Below are positions 1 to 7,560 of a stretch of 64,000 nt of DNA, one piece after another. Source of the DNA: Actinokineospora bangkokensis (GTDB taxonomy: Bacteria > Actinomycetota > Actinomycetes > Mycobacteriales > Pseudonocardiaceae); the NCBI RefSeq assembly GCF_001940455.1, contig NZ_MKQR01000026.1:492351-556350 (forward strand). The letters run 5' to 3'. The notes under the pieces were generated by a model. It saw nothing but the letters and a program-made list of their open reading frames with translations. It searched no databases and was not told where the DNA came from. A program made the translations under genes and the position numbers. Numbering within the stretch: the stretch's first letter is position 1; each line of letters begins with the position of its first letter.

Positions 1-159
1 GACGCGGTTGCACGTGGAGACCAGCACGACCTCGGTGACGTTCGGGCAGCGCAGCAGCTCGTCGAGCACCTTGGGCACCTCGGCGCCCGCGACCGTCACG
101 CGCTCCAGCAAGCGGACGTCGGCGCTGCGGTGCGACATCCCGACCGCGAGCAGGCTCAT
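1..159 (-). CDS. hemA: Glutamyl-tRNA reductase, N-terminal part (cut by window edge)
   Basis: The first 53 residues are visible, starting MSLLAVGMSHRSADVRLLER and running into STCNRV at the window edge. The early SHR motif and the STCNR motif, whose Cys is the catalytic nucleophile that forms the thioester with glutamate, are hallmarks of glutamyl-tRNA reductase, the NADPH enzyme that starts C5 tetrapyrrole synthesis. The ATG overlaps the rex stop codon (ATGA), so it is very probably the second gene of a rex-hemA operon and is translationally coupled. The rex-hemA order and its control by Rex are known from Streptomyces. The rest of the gene lies outside the window. Confidence 0.95.
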   Translation of the reverse strand, partial: MSLLAVGMSHRSADVRLLERVTVAGAEVPKVLDELLRCPNVTEVVLVSTCNRV

Positions 160-950
160 GACACCACCATCCCGTTGACCTGGCGCCCACCGGTCGCGGC
201 GGCGTCGTCGGCCCGCCGCGCCACGTGGAACGACAGGACCTGGAGCTCGACCGCGAGGTCGACCTTGCGCACCTCGACGTGGTCGGGCACCTGCAGCACG
301 ACGGGCGCGAAGTTCAGGATGCACTGCACGCCCGCCTCGACCAAGCGGTCGCACACCGTCTGCGCGGCGGGCGGGGGCGTGGCGATGACCCCGATGGACA
401 CCTCGCGCTCGGAGCACACCCGGGGGATGTCGTCGATGTGGTGCACCGCGATCCCGCCCACCGGCACGCCCACCAGGTCCGGGTCGACGTCGAACAGGGC
501 GGAGACGGGGAACCCGCGGCCGGGGAACCCGCCGTAGTTGGCCAGCGCGTGCCCCAGGTTGCCGATGCCCACCACGGCCACGCTGTGCTTGCGGGTCAGC
601 CCGAGGATCCGCTCGATCTCCTCGATGAGCACGGTGACCTCGTAGCCGACGCCACGGGTGCCGTACGAGCCGATGTAGGACAGGTCCTTGCGCAGCTTGG
701 CCGAGTTGACCCCGGCCGCGGCCGACAGCTCCTCGCTGGAGACGGTGACCGCCCCCTGCTCCTGCATCGCCGAGAGCACCCGCAGGTAGACCGCCAACCG
801 CGCCACCGCGGCCTCCGGGACAGCCCGCGCCCGCTCCCGCGCCGCGGGCACGTCGGCCACGCGGGGGATCGGGGTGGTGATCTCAGCGGCGGTGGGGGCG
901 GGAGGGGTGTCGCCGCCGACCCCGCCCCGCTGGCCTCGCTGTGCCGCCAC
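156..950 (-). CDS. rex: Redox-sensing transcriptional repressor Rex
   Basis: A 264-residue NADH/NAD+-sensing repressor. It has an N-terminal winged helix (roughly residues 40-115, including SSEELSAAAGVNSAKLRKDL and SYIGSYGTRGVGY), then a Rossmann domain with GIGNLG at about 128-133, and a C-terminal swapping helix. I chose the GTG at 950 because GAGGAG lies 7 nt upstream. The same frame stays open far upstream only because of GC-rich repeat DNA. Residues 1-40 are Ala/Gly/Pro-rich, longer than in Streptomyces Rex. A Rex operator lies about 50 bp upstream, so autoregulation is expected. It overlaps hemA by ATGA. Family function: represses respiratory genes (cydAB, nuo, hem) until NADH rises. 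Confidence 0.95.
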   Translation of the reverse strand: MAAQRGQRGGVGGDTPPAPTAAEITTPIPRVADVPAARERARAVPEAAVARLAVYLRVLSAMQEQGAVTVSSEELSAAAGVNSAKLRKDLSYIGSYGTRGVGYEVTVLIEEIERILGLTRKHSVAVVGIGNLGHALANYGGFPGRGFPVSALFDVDPDLVGVPVGGIAVHHIDDIPRVCSEREVSIGVIATPPPAAQTVCDRLVEAGVQCILNFAPVVLQVPDHVEVRKVDLAVELQVLSFHVARRADDAAATGGRQVNGMVVS

Positions 951-1001
951 GCTGGTACTCCTCGACGGGAAGTGTCTCCGGGTTGGTGACCACGGTACCG
1001 C

Positions 1002-1019
1002 TTGTGAACGCGTGCACAA
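1002..1019. promoter_or_regulatory. Rex operator (ROP)
   Basis: TTGTGAACGCGTGCACAA matches the Rex consensus TTGTGAA-N4-TTCACAA with one mismatch in the right arm. It lies 52 bp upstream of the rex start. On the minus strand a possible -35 (TTGTGC) lies inside the operator, with TACCGT 16 nt further on as a possible -10, so bound Rex would block its own promoter. The promoter hexamers are inferred. Confidence 0.8.
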
Positions 1020-1148
1020 AGTCAGTGGCCAGGGGCTTGACGCACGCCACACCAGGCCCTGAGCACCACCCGATCGGCGCAGTCCCACCCGAGCGGACGT
1101 CGAGCGCGCGGGCCGGTCCGCCTCGACCGCAGGGGGGCGGGAGCGGGA

Positions 1149-1239
1149 GGCGCCGGCAGCCGGCGGGAGCGTCCCCCCGCCGGCGCCAGGCACCCGGACT
1201 CGTGGTCGACCTTCCCCGTCGACCACGTCCGGAGAACCC
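1149..1239 (-). ncRNA. Candidate SOS-controlled short transcript with two hairpins
   Basis: No coding sense was found here. Just left of the LexA-type palindrome, the minus strand has TATGCT (1240-1245) as a -10-like box. It is followed by a hairpin with a perfect 10-bp stem (CGTGGTCGAC at 1201-1210 with its complement at 1218-1227, 7-nt loop) and a second one (GCCGGCGGG at 1159-1167 with CCCGCCGGC at 1176-1184) that could terminate transcription. A short non-coding RNA is an inference. The structure could equally be the leader of a longer transcript running toward rex. Confidence 0.25.
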
Positions 1240-1250
1240 AGCATAGCACA

Positions 1251-1276
1251 CCCGATCGAACACGTGTTCGATCGGG
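1251..1276. promoter_or_regulatory. Perfect 26-bp palindrome containing a LexA (SOS) box
   Basis: CCCGATCGAACAC is followed directly by its exact reverse complement. The core TCGAACACGTGTTCGA (1256-1271) fits the actinobacterial SOS box TCGAAC-N4-GTTCGA without mismatch. No DNA-repair gene adjoins it. The nearest leftward -10-like box is TATGCT at 1240-1245. The palindrome is seen directly; LexA as the ligand is inferred from the consensus. Confidence 0.65.
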
Positions 1277-1657
1277 TTTGGCGCTGCCGTGTTCGCCAAC
1301 TCCGCCCCCGGGGGATGGGTGGGCGCGGGGCGCCGGTGCTAGCGGCGTCGGGCAGCGGGTGACGGGCGCCGCGCCAAGGGGCTGGAGAGCGGGGCGCCGG
1401 GCTGCCGGGTGCGTGAGCGCACCGATCGCGGGGTGGCGGGCTCAGGGTGCGCGGGGTTGCGGGCCGCAAGGCGCCGAGCCCGAAGTGGGATGCCGGAGCG
1501 CCGAGGGCGCGAGAGCGCCGGGTGCTGGGATGCCGGGGCGCTGCGGAGCGAGCGCTGGGGCGTTCGGGGCGGGGTACGGGGATGCCGAGGCAGCTGGGCG
1601 CGCCGAAGCGCGGAGGCGAGACGCGGGCGGCCCTGCGCGGGCTGACAGACCGGCGGC

Positions 1658-2135
1658 GAGGCCGCGAAGAGGCGGCAGCAGCAGCGCGGCGGCGCGGCAG
1701 CGGCGGCGGCGGCGCGGCGGCAAGGCCGCGAAGAAACCGCAGCAGCGACGCGGCGGCGCCAAGGCCGCGAATAGGCAGCGGCAGCGACGCGGCATCGCGG
1801 CAAAGCGGCGGCGCGGCAGCGGCGATGGCGCCGTCGCAGCAGCGGCGCGGCGGCAAGGCCGCGAATAGGCAGCGGCAGAAGCGGCAGCGCCGCGGCAGCA
1901 GCGGCAGCAGCAGCAACGCCGCGGCGGCGCTAAGGCCGCGAATAGGCAGCGGCGGCGACGCAACGGCGACGGCGACGCAACGGCGCGGCGGCGCCAAGGC
2001 CGCGAATAGGCAGCGGCAGCGCGGCGAAGCGGCAGCGCGGCGAAGCGGCAGCGCGGCGAAGCGGCAGCGCGGCAGCGGCGACGACGGCGACGACGGCGAC
2101 GCAGCAGCGGCGCGGCGGCAAGGCCGCGAAGAGGC
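1658..2135. repeat. Interspersed 16-bp repeat array AAGGCCGCGAATAGGC
   Basis: Four exact copies of AAGGCCGCGAATAGGC begin at 1761, 1854, 1932 and 1996. Three diverged copies lie near 1659, 1722 and 2120 (GAAGAGGC or GAAGAAACC endings). They are separated by 38-126 bp of GCGGC/GGCAGC triplet-like filler. Spacing is irregular and not a multiple of three, which argues against a coding tandem repeat. Each copy holds the palindrome-like GGCCGCG. Function unknown. Confidence 0.7.
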
Positions 2136-2504
2136 CGCGGCGGCGGCGCCGCGGCCTCTGGCAGCGCGGCGGCGATAAGGCGGCGAAGAGGCGGCGCGGC
2201 GGTGAAGGGAGGCGGCGGTGCCGCGCGAAGCGAGGCGGCGGCGCAAGGTGGACGGCGCGGCGAGAGGGCGCGAGTCGGCAGGCGCGGCGGCGCCGCGCGA
2301 GGCGCGAGGCGGCGCGGGCGACGCGAGACGGCGCGAGGCAGGCGGGGCGACGCGAGGCGGGTCAGGCGGCGGGCGGGCGAGGCGGGGCGGGAGGGGCGCC
2401 GGGCGCGCAAGGCCCGGGGCCTCGGGGGCTGGATCCCGGGGCCCAGGGTGCTGGGAGAGAGGGCGGTGGTGGTCGGGCTCGGACCTTGCGGTCCCCGCCC
2501 GACC

Positions 2505-3160
2505 GAAGCCGACCGGGCCGGGCGACCACCAGGCCGGGCAGCCCGCCAAGCCGGGCGACAAGCCCGGGCGGTCGGCCAAGTCGAGCGGCCAGCCAGGCAG
2601 GGCGGCCAATTGGCCCCGGGCCGGGCTGGCCAGCTGAGCCGAGTGATCGGCCGGGCCGGGCCGGGCGGGGCAGCCAGGCTGGTCGGCCGGGCCGGGCGGG
2701 CCGAGTGATCGGACAGGCCGGCTGGCCGAGCCGAGCCGAGCCGGGCTGGGCCGGGCTGGGCTGGGCTGGGCTGGGCTGGGCTGGGCCGAGCCGGGTGATC
2801 GGCTGGGCCGGGCCGAGCCGGGCCGAGCCGGGCCGAGCCGAGCCGGGCCGGGCCGGGCCGAGCCGGGCCGAGCCGGGCCGAGCCGGGCCGGGTGATCGGC
2901 CGGGCCGAGCCGGGCTGGGCTGGGCCGGGCTGGGCTCGGCCGGGCCGAGCCGGGCCGAGCGGGTCGGCCAGGCAGGGCAGGGCGGGGAGGCCAGGCAGGG
3001 CGGGGCAGCCAGGCAGGCCGGTCGGCCGGCCGAGTGATCGGACAGGCTGGCCGGGCGGTCGGCCAGGTCGGACAGGCCGGGCGGCCAGCCAGCCGGGTGT
3101 CGGCCAGGTCGGCCCGGCCGGGCCGGGCGGCCGGCCAAACCGGGTGGTCGGCCGGGCCGG
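2505..3160. repeat. GCCGGGC/GAGCC simple-sequence block with five GTGATCGG islands
   Basis: The block is made of 5-7 bp words (GCCGGGC, CGAGC, GGGCT) interrupted five times by the word (A/G)GTGATCGG at about 2642, 2704, 2794, 2891 and 3033. It stops right at the 3' end of the molybdoenzyme gene. The islands hold nearly the only A/T bases of the block and its GATC sites. It probably grew by replication slippage. Whether it serves as a terminator, binding array or nothing cannot be told from sequence. Confidence 0.65.
2743..2785 (+). repeat. (GGGCT/GGGCC) pentanucleotide tandem repeat with G-quadruplex potential
   Basis: Nine GGG runs start at exactly 5-nt steps from 2743 to 2783, each separated by CT or CC. 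Four runs with 2-nt loops satisfy the intramolecular G-quadruplex rule, and here there are enough for two. The G-rich strand is the plus strand, the non-template-like strand for rightward reading and the template for the leftward gene upstream. Confidence 0.7.
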
Positions 3161-3168
3161 GCCGGGGG

Positions 3169-4704
3169 TCAGCTCACGGAGAAGGCGATGGAGTGCCAGC
3201 CGGTGGCGCCGTCGGGGATGGGGGGGACCCGGTCCTGGGTCTGGGTGTTGCCCGCCTTGTCGGTGGCGCGGACCTCGACGCGGTGGTTGCCGCTGGTGAG
3301 GTCGAACTCGGAGCGCCACTGGCGCCAGGTGTTGATGTTGACCTCGGTGGCGAGTTCGGCCTCCTGCCAGGGGCCGCCGTCGACGCGGACCTCGACCTTG
3401 CTGATGCCGGTGGTCTGGGCCCAGGCGATGCCCGCGACCTGGACCTTGCCGGGGGGGAAGCTGGCGAAGGGGCCGGGGGCGTCGATGCGGGACTGGAGCT
3501 TGATGGGGGCTTCCTCGGCCCAGCCGCGGTCCTGCCAGTAGAAGGTGCGGGAGCCCTTGGCGATCAGCTCCATGTCGGTGACCCACTTGATCGCGGAGGC
3601 GTAGCCGTAGAGGCCGGGGACGACGACGCGGGCGGGGAAGCCGTGCTCCAGGGGGAGGGCCTCGCCGTTCATGCCGATGGCGAGCATCGCGCCGCGCTCC
3701 TCGTCGAGCAGGTCGGCGACGGGGGTGGCGGTGGTCCAGCCGTCGGCGCTGGTGGAGAAGACCTGGTCGGCCTGGTCCTGGATGCCCGCCTGCATGAGCA
3801 GGTCGCGCAGGGGGACGCCGATGAAGTTCGCCGTCGAGACGTACGGGCCGCCGACCTCGTTGGACACGCAGGTCATGGTGATCGTCTTCTCGATCAGGTC
3901 GCGGCGGCGGATGTCGTCGAAGCGGATGATCTGCTCGCGGTCGACCTTGCCGTGGATGCGCAGCTGCCACTCCTCGGCGAGCACGCGGGGCAGGGTGAAG
4001 GCGGTGTCGATGCGGTAGAAGTCCTTGTTGGGCGTGAGGAAGGTCGGCGCGCCGATGGCGTGGAAGTCCGCGCCCGCGGGGATGGGCGGGGCGGGCACCT
4101 TGGGGCGCAGCTGGCCGATGGCCGCCCGGGACGCCTCGATGTCCTTGCTGCCGGAGAGCAGCTGGCCTGCCCCGCCGAACAGGCCCGCGCCCACGGCGAC
4201 CCCGGCGGAGGAGTACAGGAACTTGCGGCGGGACATGCCCTCGCCCGCCTCACCGGCGGCCCGCTTGGCCGCGATCCCGTGCAGCCACTTGAAGACGCCG
4301 ACGCCGGCGAGGAGGCTGGCGATCGGGGCCAGGACGGACAGCTGCGCGGTGTCGGGCCGGTTGAGCACGGCCACGATCCCCACCACGCCGAACACCCCGG
4401 CGATCACCATGCCGGGCACCGGCGTGCGGCGGGACAGCAGCCCGGCCACCACGGCGATGAGGAACAGCGTCACCGCCATGCCGATCAGCAGCACGAGCTT
4501 GTCGTGGGTGCCGAAGTTGCGGACGGCGAACTCCTTGAGCCACTCGGGCGTCAGGTCGATCGCCGCGTTGCCCACGGCCAGGAACGGCGACGCGCTCGTC
4601 CCGACGAACCCGGCCACCAGGTGCCCGGCCGCCAGGGCCGAGGCCACTGCCAGCACGCCGATGAGGGCTGCGATCGGCAGGCGCAGCCGGGGTGTGGTTT
4701 CCAT
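3169..4704 (-). CDS. Membrane-anchored sulfite-oxidase-family molybdopterin oxidoreductase
   Basis: A 511-residue protein. Residues 1-140 hold about four membrane helices. Then comes MSRRKFL (157-163), an internal twin-arginine motif followed by a small hydrophobic stretch, and then the sulfite-oxidase molybdopterin fold. TMTCVSNEVGG carries the expected Mo-ligand Cys (about 279). The C-terminal 110 residues form the Mo-co dimerisation beta domain (KVEVRVDGGPWQEAEL). The enzyme domain is thus likely exported by Tat while attached to a membrane module. The physiological substrate (sulfite, sulfoxide or another) cannot be read from sequence. The ATG at 4704 starts a convincing membrane helix. 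It lies between a repeat block and a glutaredoxin gene. Confidence 0.85.
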   Translation of the reverse strand: METTPRLRLPIAALIGVLAVASALAAGHLVAGFVGTSASPFLAVGNAAIDLTPEWLKEFAVRNFGTHDKLVLLIGMAVTLFLIAVVAGLLSRRTPVPGMVIAGVFGVVGIVAVLNRPDTAQLSVLAPIASLLAGVGVFKWLHGIAAKRAAGEAGEGMSRRKFLYSSAGVAVGAGLFGGAGQLLSGSKDIEASRAAIGQLRPKVPAPPIPAGADFHAIGAPTFLTPNKDFYRIDTAFTLPRVLAEEWQLRIHGKVDREQIIRFDDIRRRDLIEKTITMTCVSNEVGGPYVSTANFIGVPLRDLLMQAGIQDQADQVFSTSADGWTTATPVADLLDEERGAMLAIGMNGEALPLEHGFPARVVVPGLYGYASAIKWVTDMELIAKGSRTFYWQDRGWAEEAPIKLQSRIDAPGPFASFPPGKVQVAGIAWAQTTGISKVEVRVDGGPWQEAELATEVNINTWRQWRSEFDLTSGNHRVEVRATDKAGNTQTQDRVPPIPDGATGWHSIAFSVS

Positions 4705-4770
4705 GTGGGGTATTCGACACCGGTGTCCGGTCGGATGGCTCCCGGAACCACCCGGTCAGGTGAGGGTGGC

Positions 4771-5007
4771 TCAGGTCAGCGCCGCGCGCAGCCTGGGCTC
4801 GTCCACCCGCCAGAAGCCGTGCTCCTCGCCGTCGACCAGGATCACCGGCACCCGGTCGCCGAACTCCACCCGCAGCTCGGCGTCGCCGTCGACGTCCTCG
4901 GTGCCCCACCCGACGCCCAGGTCGCCGCAGATCCGCGCCACGTCGGCCTCGGCCTGCTCGCAGGCGTGGCACCCCTGCCGCGTCACCACCGTCACCCTCT
5001 GACCCAT
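4771..5007 (-). CDS. Glutaredoxin-like small thiol protein
   Basis: A 78-residue thioredoxin-fold protein starting MGQRVTVVTRQGCHACEQAE. CHAC at residues 13-16 is the redox dithiol, and VPVILVDGEE supplies the cis-Pro typical of the fold. The length fits the short glutaredoxin-like (DUF836/NrdH-like) family found next to rex-hemA in actinobacteria (Rv0508 position in M. tuberculosis). It probably uses mycothiol or a thioredoxin reductase for reduction, which is an inference from the mshA gene in this window. The stop lies 66 bp before the molybdoenzyme start. Confidence 0.85.
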   Translation of the reverse strand: MGQRVTVVTRQGCHACEQAEADVARICGDLGVGWGTEDVDGDAELRVEFGDRVPVILVDGEEHGFWRVDEPRLRAALT

Positions 5008-5043
5008 GCCCCCGACGCTACCGCCGGGGGCACGGGCGACCGG

Positions 5044-6540
5044 CTACCGCACTCCCCGCAGCCCGGCCCGCCGCACCTTGCCGGTCACCGACAGCGGCAG
5101 CGAGTCGACGAACTCCACCACCGCGGGCACCTTGAACCGGGCCAGGTTCGCCCCGCAGTGCGCCAGCACCTCCGACTCCCCCAGCGACGCCTCGGTGCCG
5201 CGCACGACCACCAGCTTCACGCGCTCGCCCGCCCGGTCGTCCGGCACGCCCACCGCGGCGGCGTCGGCGACGCCCGGGAGCCGCTTGACCACGTGCTCGA
5301 CCTCGTGCGGGTAGACGTTGAAGCCGTTGACGATGATCAGGTCGTTGGCGCGGTCGACCAGGTGCAGGTCGCCCTCGGTGTCGAGGTAGCCGACGTCGCC
5401 GGTGCGGAACCAGCCGTGGGCGTCGGGGCCGTGGGCGCCGTCGGGCCAGTAGCCGCTGAACAGGTTGGGGCCGCGGGCGGCGACCAGGCCGGTCTCGGAC
5501 TCGGACTCGACGTAGGTGACCTCGTCCTCGTCGGGGACGACCTCCAGGGTGCTGCCGTCGGTGTCGACCAGGCGGACCTCGACCCCGGGCAGGGCCTTGC
5601 CGACCGAGCCGGGCTTGGCGACCCCGCTGACCAGGGTGGAGGTGAGGACGGGGCCGGTCTCGGTGAGGCCGTAGCCCTCGTAGATGGACAGGCCGGTCTC
5701 GCGGCGGAACTCGGCGAGGGTGCGCGGGTCCAGCGGGGCGGCGCCGGAGGTGGCGAGGCGGACGGTGGACAGGGCCTCGCCCAGCCGCTCGGCCCCGGCG
5801 GCGGTGAACGCCTGGAACATGGTGGGCACGCCGACGACGGTGGTGACCCGGCGGTCCTGGCAGGTGGCCAGGGCCGCGTCGACGGAGAACCGGTCGAGCA
5901 GGACGCCGGTGGCGCCCGCGGCGGCGACCTGCCAGAGGGCGGAGAGGCCGTAGGCGTGCGAGAGCGGCACGGCCAGCAGGACGCGGTCGGTGGGGGTGAC
6001 CGGGGCCGGGCGCAGGGCGGCGCACTGCTCGGCGTTGGCCAGCAGGGCGCGGTGCGACAGCATCACCCCGCGCGGCACGCCCGCGGTGCCGGAGGTGTAG
6101 CAGAGCAGCGCCAGGTCCTCGCCGCCCGCGGCGGGGGGCAGCGGCTCGCCCGCCGGGGCGTCGGGCACCGGGTCGGGCAGGGTGGTGGCGCCGGGGAGGT
6201 CGGTGCCGAGGACGAGGGCGGCGCCGCTGTGCTCGACGACCCTGGCGACCTCGGGGGCGGCGGAGTCGGGGTTGACCGGCACGGCCACCCCGCCCGCGCG
6301 GAGGACGCCGAAGAGGGCGACGACGAACTTCACCCCATTGGGTAGTACCAGCACCACACGGTCACCGGGGGTCACACCCTGGTCACGCAGGACGCGGGCG
6401 TAGGCGGTGCTGGCGGCGTCCAGGGAGCGCCAGTCGAGGGTCGCACCGGTGCGGGCCTCGACCAGCGCGAGGTGGCCCGGTACGTTCGCGGCGGCCGTGG
6501 TGACCAGGTCAGCGAGGGATCGGGAGGGCGGCACTGCCAT
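5044..6540 (-). CDS. AMP-forming acyl-CoA synthetase (fatty acid-CoA ligase family)
   Basis: A 498-residue ANL-superfamily adenylating enzyme that should activate a carboxylic acid, probably a fatty acid, with ATP and CoA. Visible motifs are the P-loop-like YTSGTAGVPRG (about 148-158; the usual TTGxPKG is slightly altered), the YGLTETGPV motif, GWFRTGDVGYLD, the hinge LVDRANDLIIVNGFNVYPHE and, near the C-terminus, SVTGKVRRAGLR, where the Lys is the conserved catalytic residue. ATG start at 6540. It is followed after 36 bp by the glutaredoxin gene in the same direction. Substrate unknown. Confidence 0.9.
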   Translation of the reverse strand: MAVPPSRSLADLVTTAAANVPGHLALVEARTGATLDWRSLDAASTAYARVLRDQGVTPGDRVVLVLPNGVKFVVALFGVLRAGGVAVPVNPDSAAPEVARVVEHSGAALVLGTDLPGATTLPDPVPDAPAGEPLPPAAGGEDLALLCYTSGTAGVPRGVMLSHRALLANAEQCAALRPAPVTPTDRVLLAVPLSHAYGLSALWQVAAAGATGVLLDRFSVDAALATCQDRRVTTVVGVPTMFQAFTAAGAERLGEALSTVRLATSGAAPLDPRTLAEFRRETGLSIYEGYGLTETGPVLTSTLVSGVAKPGSVGKALPGVEVRLVDTDGSTLEVVPDEDEVTYVESESETGLVAARGPNLFSGYWPDGAHGPDAHGWFRTGDVGYLDTEGDLHLVDRANDLIIVNGFNVYPHEVEHVVKRLPGVADAAAVGVPDDRAGERVKLVVVRGTEASLGESEVLAHCGANLARFKVPAVVEFVDSLPLSVTGKVRRAGLRGVR

Positions 6541-6705
6541 CGGGGCGGACCTCTCGTCGCGGGATCGGGGCGGGTCCAGTCTTTCGCAGGGTGGCCCCGG
6601 TCACCAGCAGACGGGGTTCACCCCATCCGGTCACCCAGTCACGACCCGAAGACTTGTCACCTACCACGAAGTAACGAGACGTAAGCTCTAACGGATCCCC
6701 AACGT

Positions 6706-7431
6706 GTGGACCAGCCCGCTGGGACTGTCGAGGGAGTGTGCGGCTGCCCGATGACCCGTCCGACGCGCACCGACGCGGCCGCCGCGGCCGTGCCGCACGC
6801 CCGACCGGCCCCCGAGCCGACCGGGCCGTCGAGCGCGCCCGAGGGGGCCGGTGAGCCGGTGGCGGACTTCACCGCCGACGAGGCGCACCGCGAGTCGTGG
6901 GAGCTGGTGCACGCCGCGCAGGCCGGGGACACCGTGGCCTTCGGCAGGCTCTACGACCGGTACGTGGACGTGGTGTACCGGTACGTGCTGTTCCGGGTGG
7001 GCGACCGGGAGCTGGCCGAGGACGTCACCAGCGAGACCTTCCTGCGCGCGCTGCGCCGCATCACCTCGGTGACCTACCAGGGCCGCGACGTGGGCGCCTG
7101 GTTCGTGACCATCGCCAGGAACCTGGTGCTCGACCACGTGAAGTCCTCCCGCTACCGGCTGGAGGTGAGCACCCCGGAGTTCCGCGACTCCGAGCGCGAC
7201 GAGGCGGGCCCCGAGCAGCAGGTGATGTCGCGGGTGACCCGGGACGCGCTGCTCAGCTGCGTCGACCAGCTCGGGGAGGACCAGCGGGAGTGCATCGTGC
7301 TGCGGTTCCTGCAGGGGTTGTCGGTGGCCGAGACGGCGGCGATCATGAAGCGGAACGAGGGCGCGGTGAAGGCGTTGCAGCACCGCGCTGTGCGCAGGCT
7401 CGCGCAACTGCTGCCCACCGAGCTGCGATGA
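6706..7431 (+). CDS. BldN-type ECF RNA polymerase sigma factor
   Basis: Up to 241 residues: a disordered Ala/Pro-rich N-terminal extension of about 60 residues, then sigma region 2 (AFGRLYDRYVDVVYRYVLFRVGDRELAEDVTSETFLRAL) and region 4 (ECIVLRFLQGLSVAETAAIMKRNEGAVKALQHRAVRRLA). The closest family I recognise is Streptomyces BldN, the developmental sigma factor made as a pro-protein with an N-terminal extension, encoded near rex-hemA and followed by the anti-sigma gene rsbN. All three features recur here. The start is uncertain: GTG 6706, GTG 6736 and ATG 6751 (AGGGAG 14 nt upstream) are in frame. In Streptomyces BldN drives chaplin and rodlin genes; the role here is inferred. Confidence 0.88.
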   Translation: MDQPAGTVEGVCGCPMTRPTRTDAAAAAVPHARPAPEPTGPSSAPEGAGEPVADFTADEAHRESWELVHAAQAGDTVAFGRLYDRYVDVVYRYVLFRVGDRELAEDVTSETFLRALRRITSVTYQGRDVGAWFVTIARNLVLDHVKSSRYRLEVSTPEFRDSERDEAGPEQQVMSRVTRDALLSCVDQLGEDQRECIVLRFLQGLSVAETAAIMKRNEGAVKALQHRAVRRLAQLLPTELR

Positions 7432-7560
7432 ACCACCCGAGGGGCCGCGCGCGGTACGCCAACCGGGTGGATGCCGCGCGACGCGCGGCGGCGGTGCCGT
7501 AACCGCGGGGCCAAGCGGTCGTTTGACCGGTCAAGATCCAACGGGGAACCGGAGCGGGAC

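Larger units (their letters stand above)
1277..3168. other. 1.9 kb low-complexity GC-rich region without a recognisable gene
   Basis: Between the LexA-type palindrome and the molybdoenzyme gene the DNA is built from GC-only words (GCGGC, GGCAGC, GCCGGGC, GAGCC). All six frames stay open for hundreds of codons because the sequence almost lacks A and T. The translations are Ala/Arg/Pro/Gly strings with no domain, start signal or consistent codon-position bias, so none is annotated. Two repeat arrays inside it are listed separately. In mycobacteria and Streptomyces the rex/hemA region has no such block, which suggests a lineage-specific expansion. Confidence 0.7.

Noticed and set aside
1658-2135. 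CRISPR array
   Set aside because: The repeats are 16 bp with irregular 38-126 bp spacing, spacers are low-complexity and related, and no cas gene is present.
1277-3168. Very long open frames on both strands (some over 800 codons) through the low-complexity DNA and into rex or the molybdoenzyme
   Set aside because: They exist only because the DNA almost lacks A and T. Translations are Ala/Arg/Pro/Gly strings, overlap real genes in other frames and have no start signals.
3172-3541. A short plus-strand frame at the molybdoenzyme 3' end
   Set aside because: Antisense to the Mo-co dimerisation domain, with no independent start or homology.
3034-6345. Rightward open frame of about 1100 codons
   Set aside because: It runs antisense through the molybdoenzyme, glutaredoxin and acyl-CoA synthetase genes, whose motifs are unambiguous. 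It is a mirror of their codon bias.
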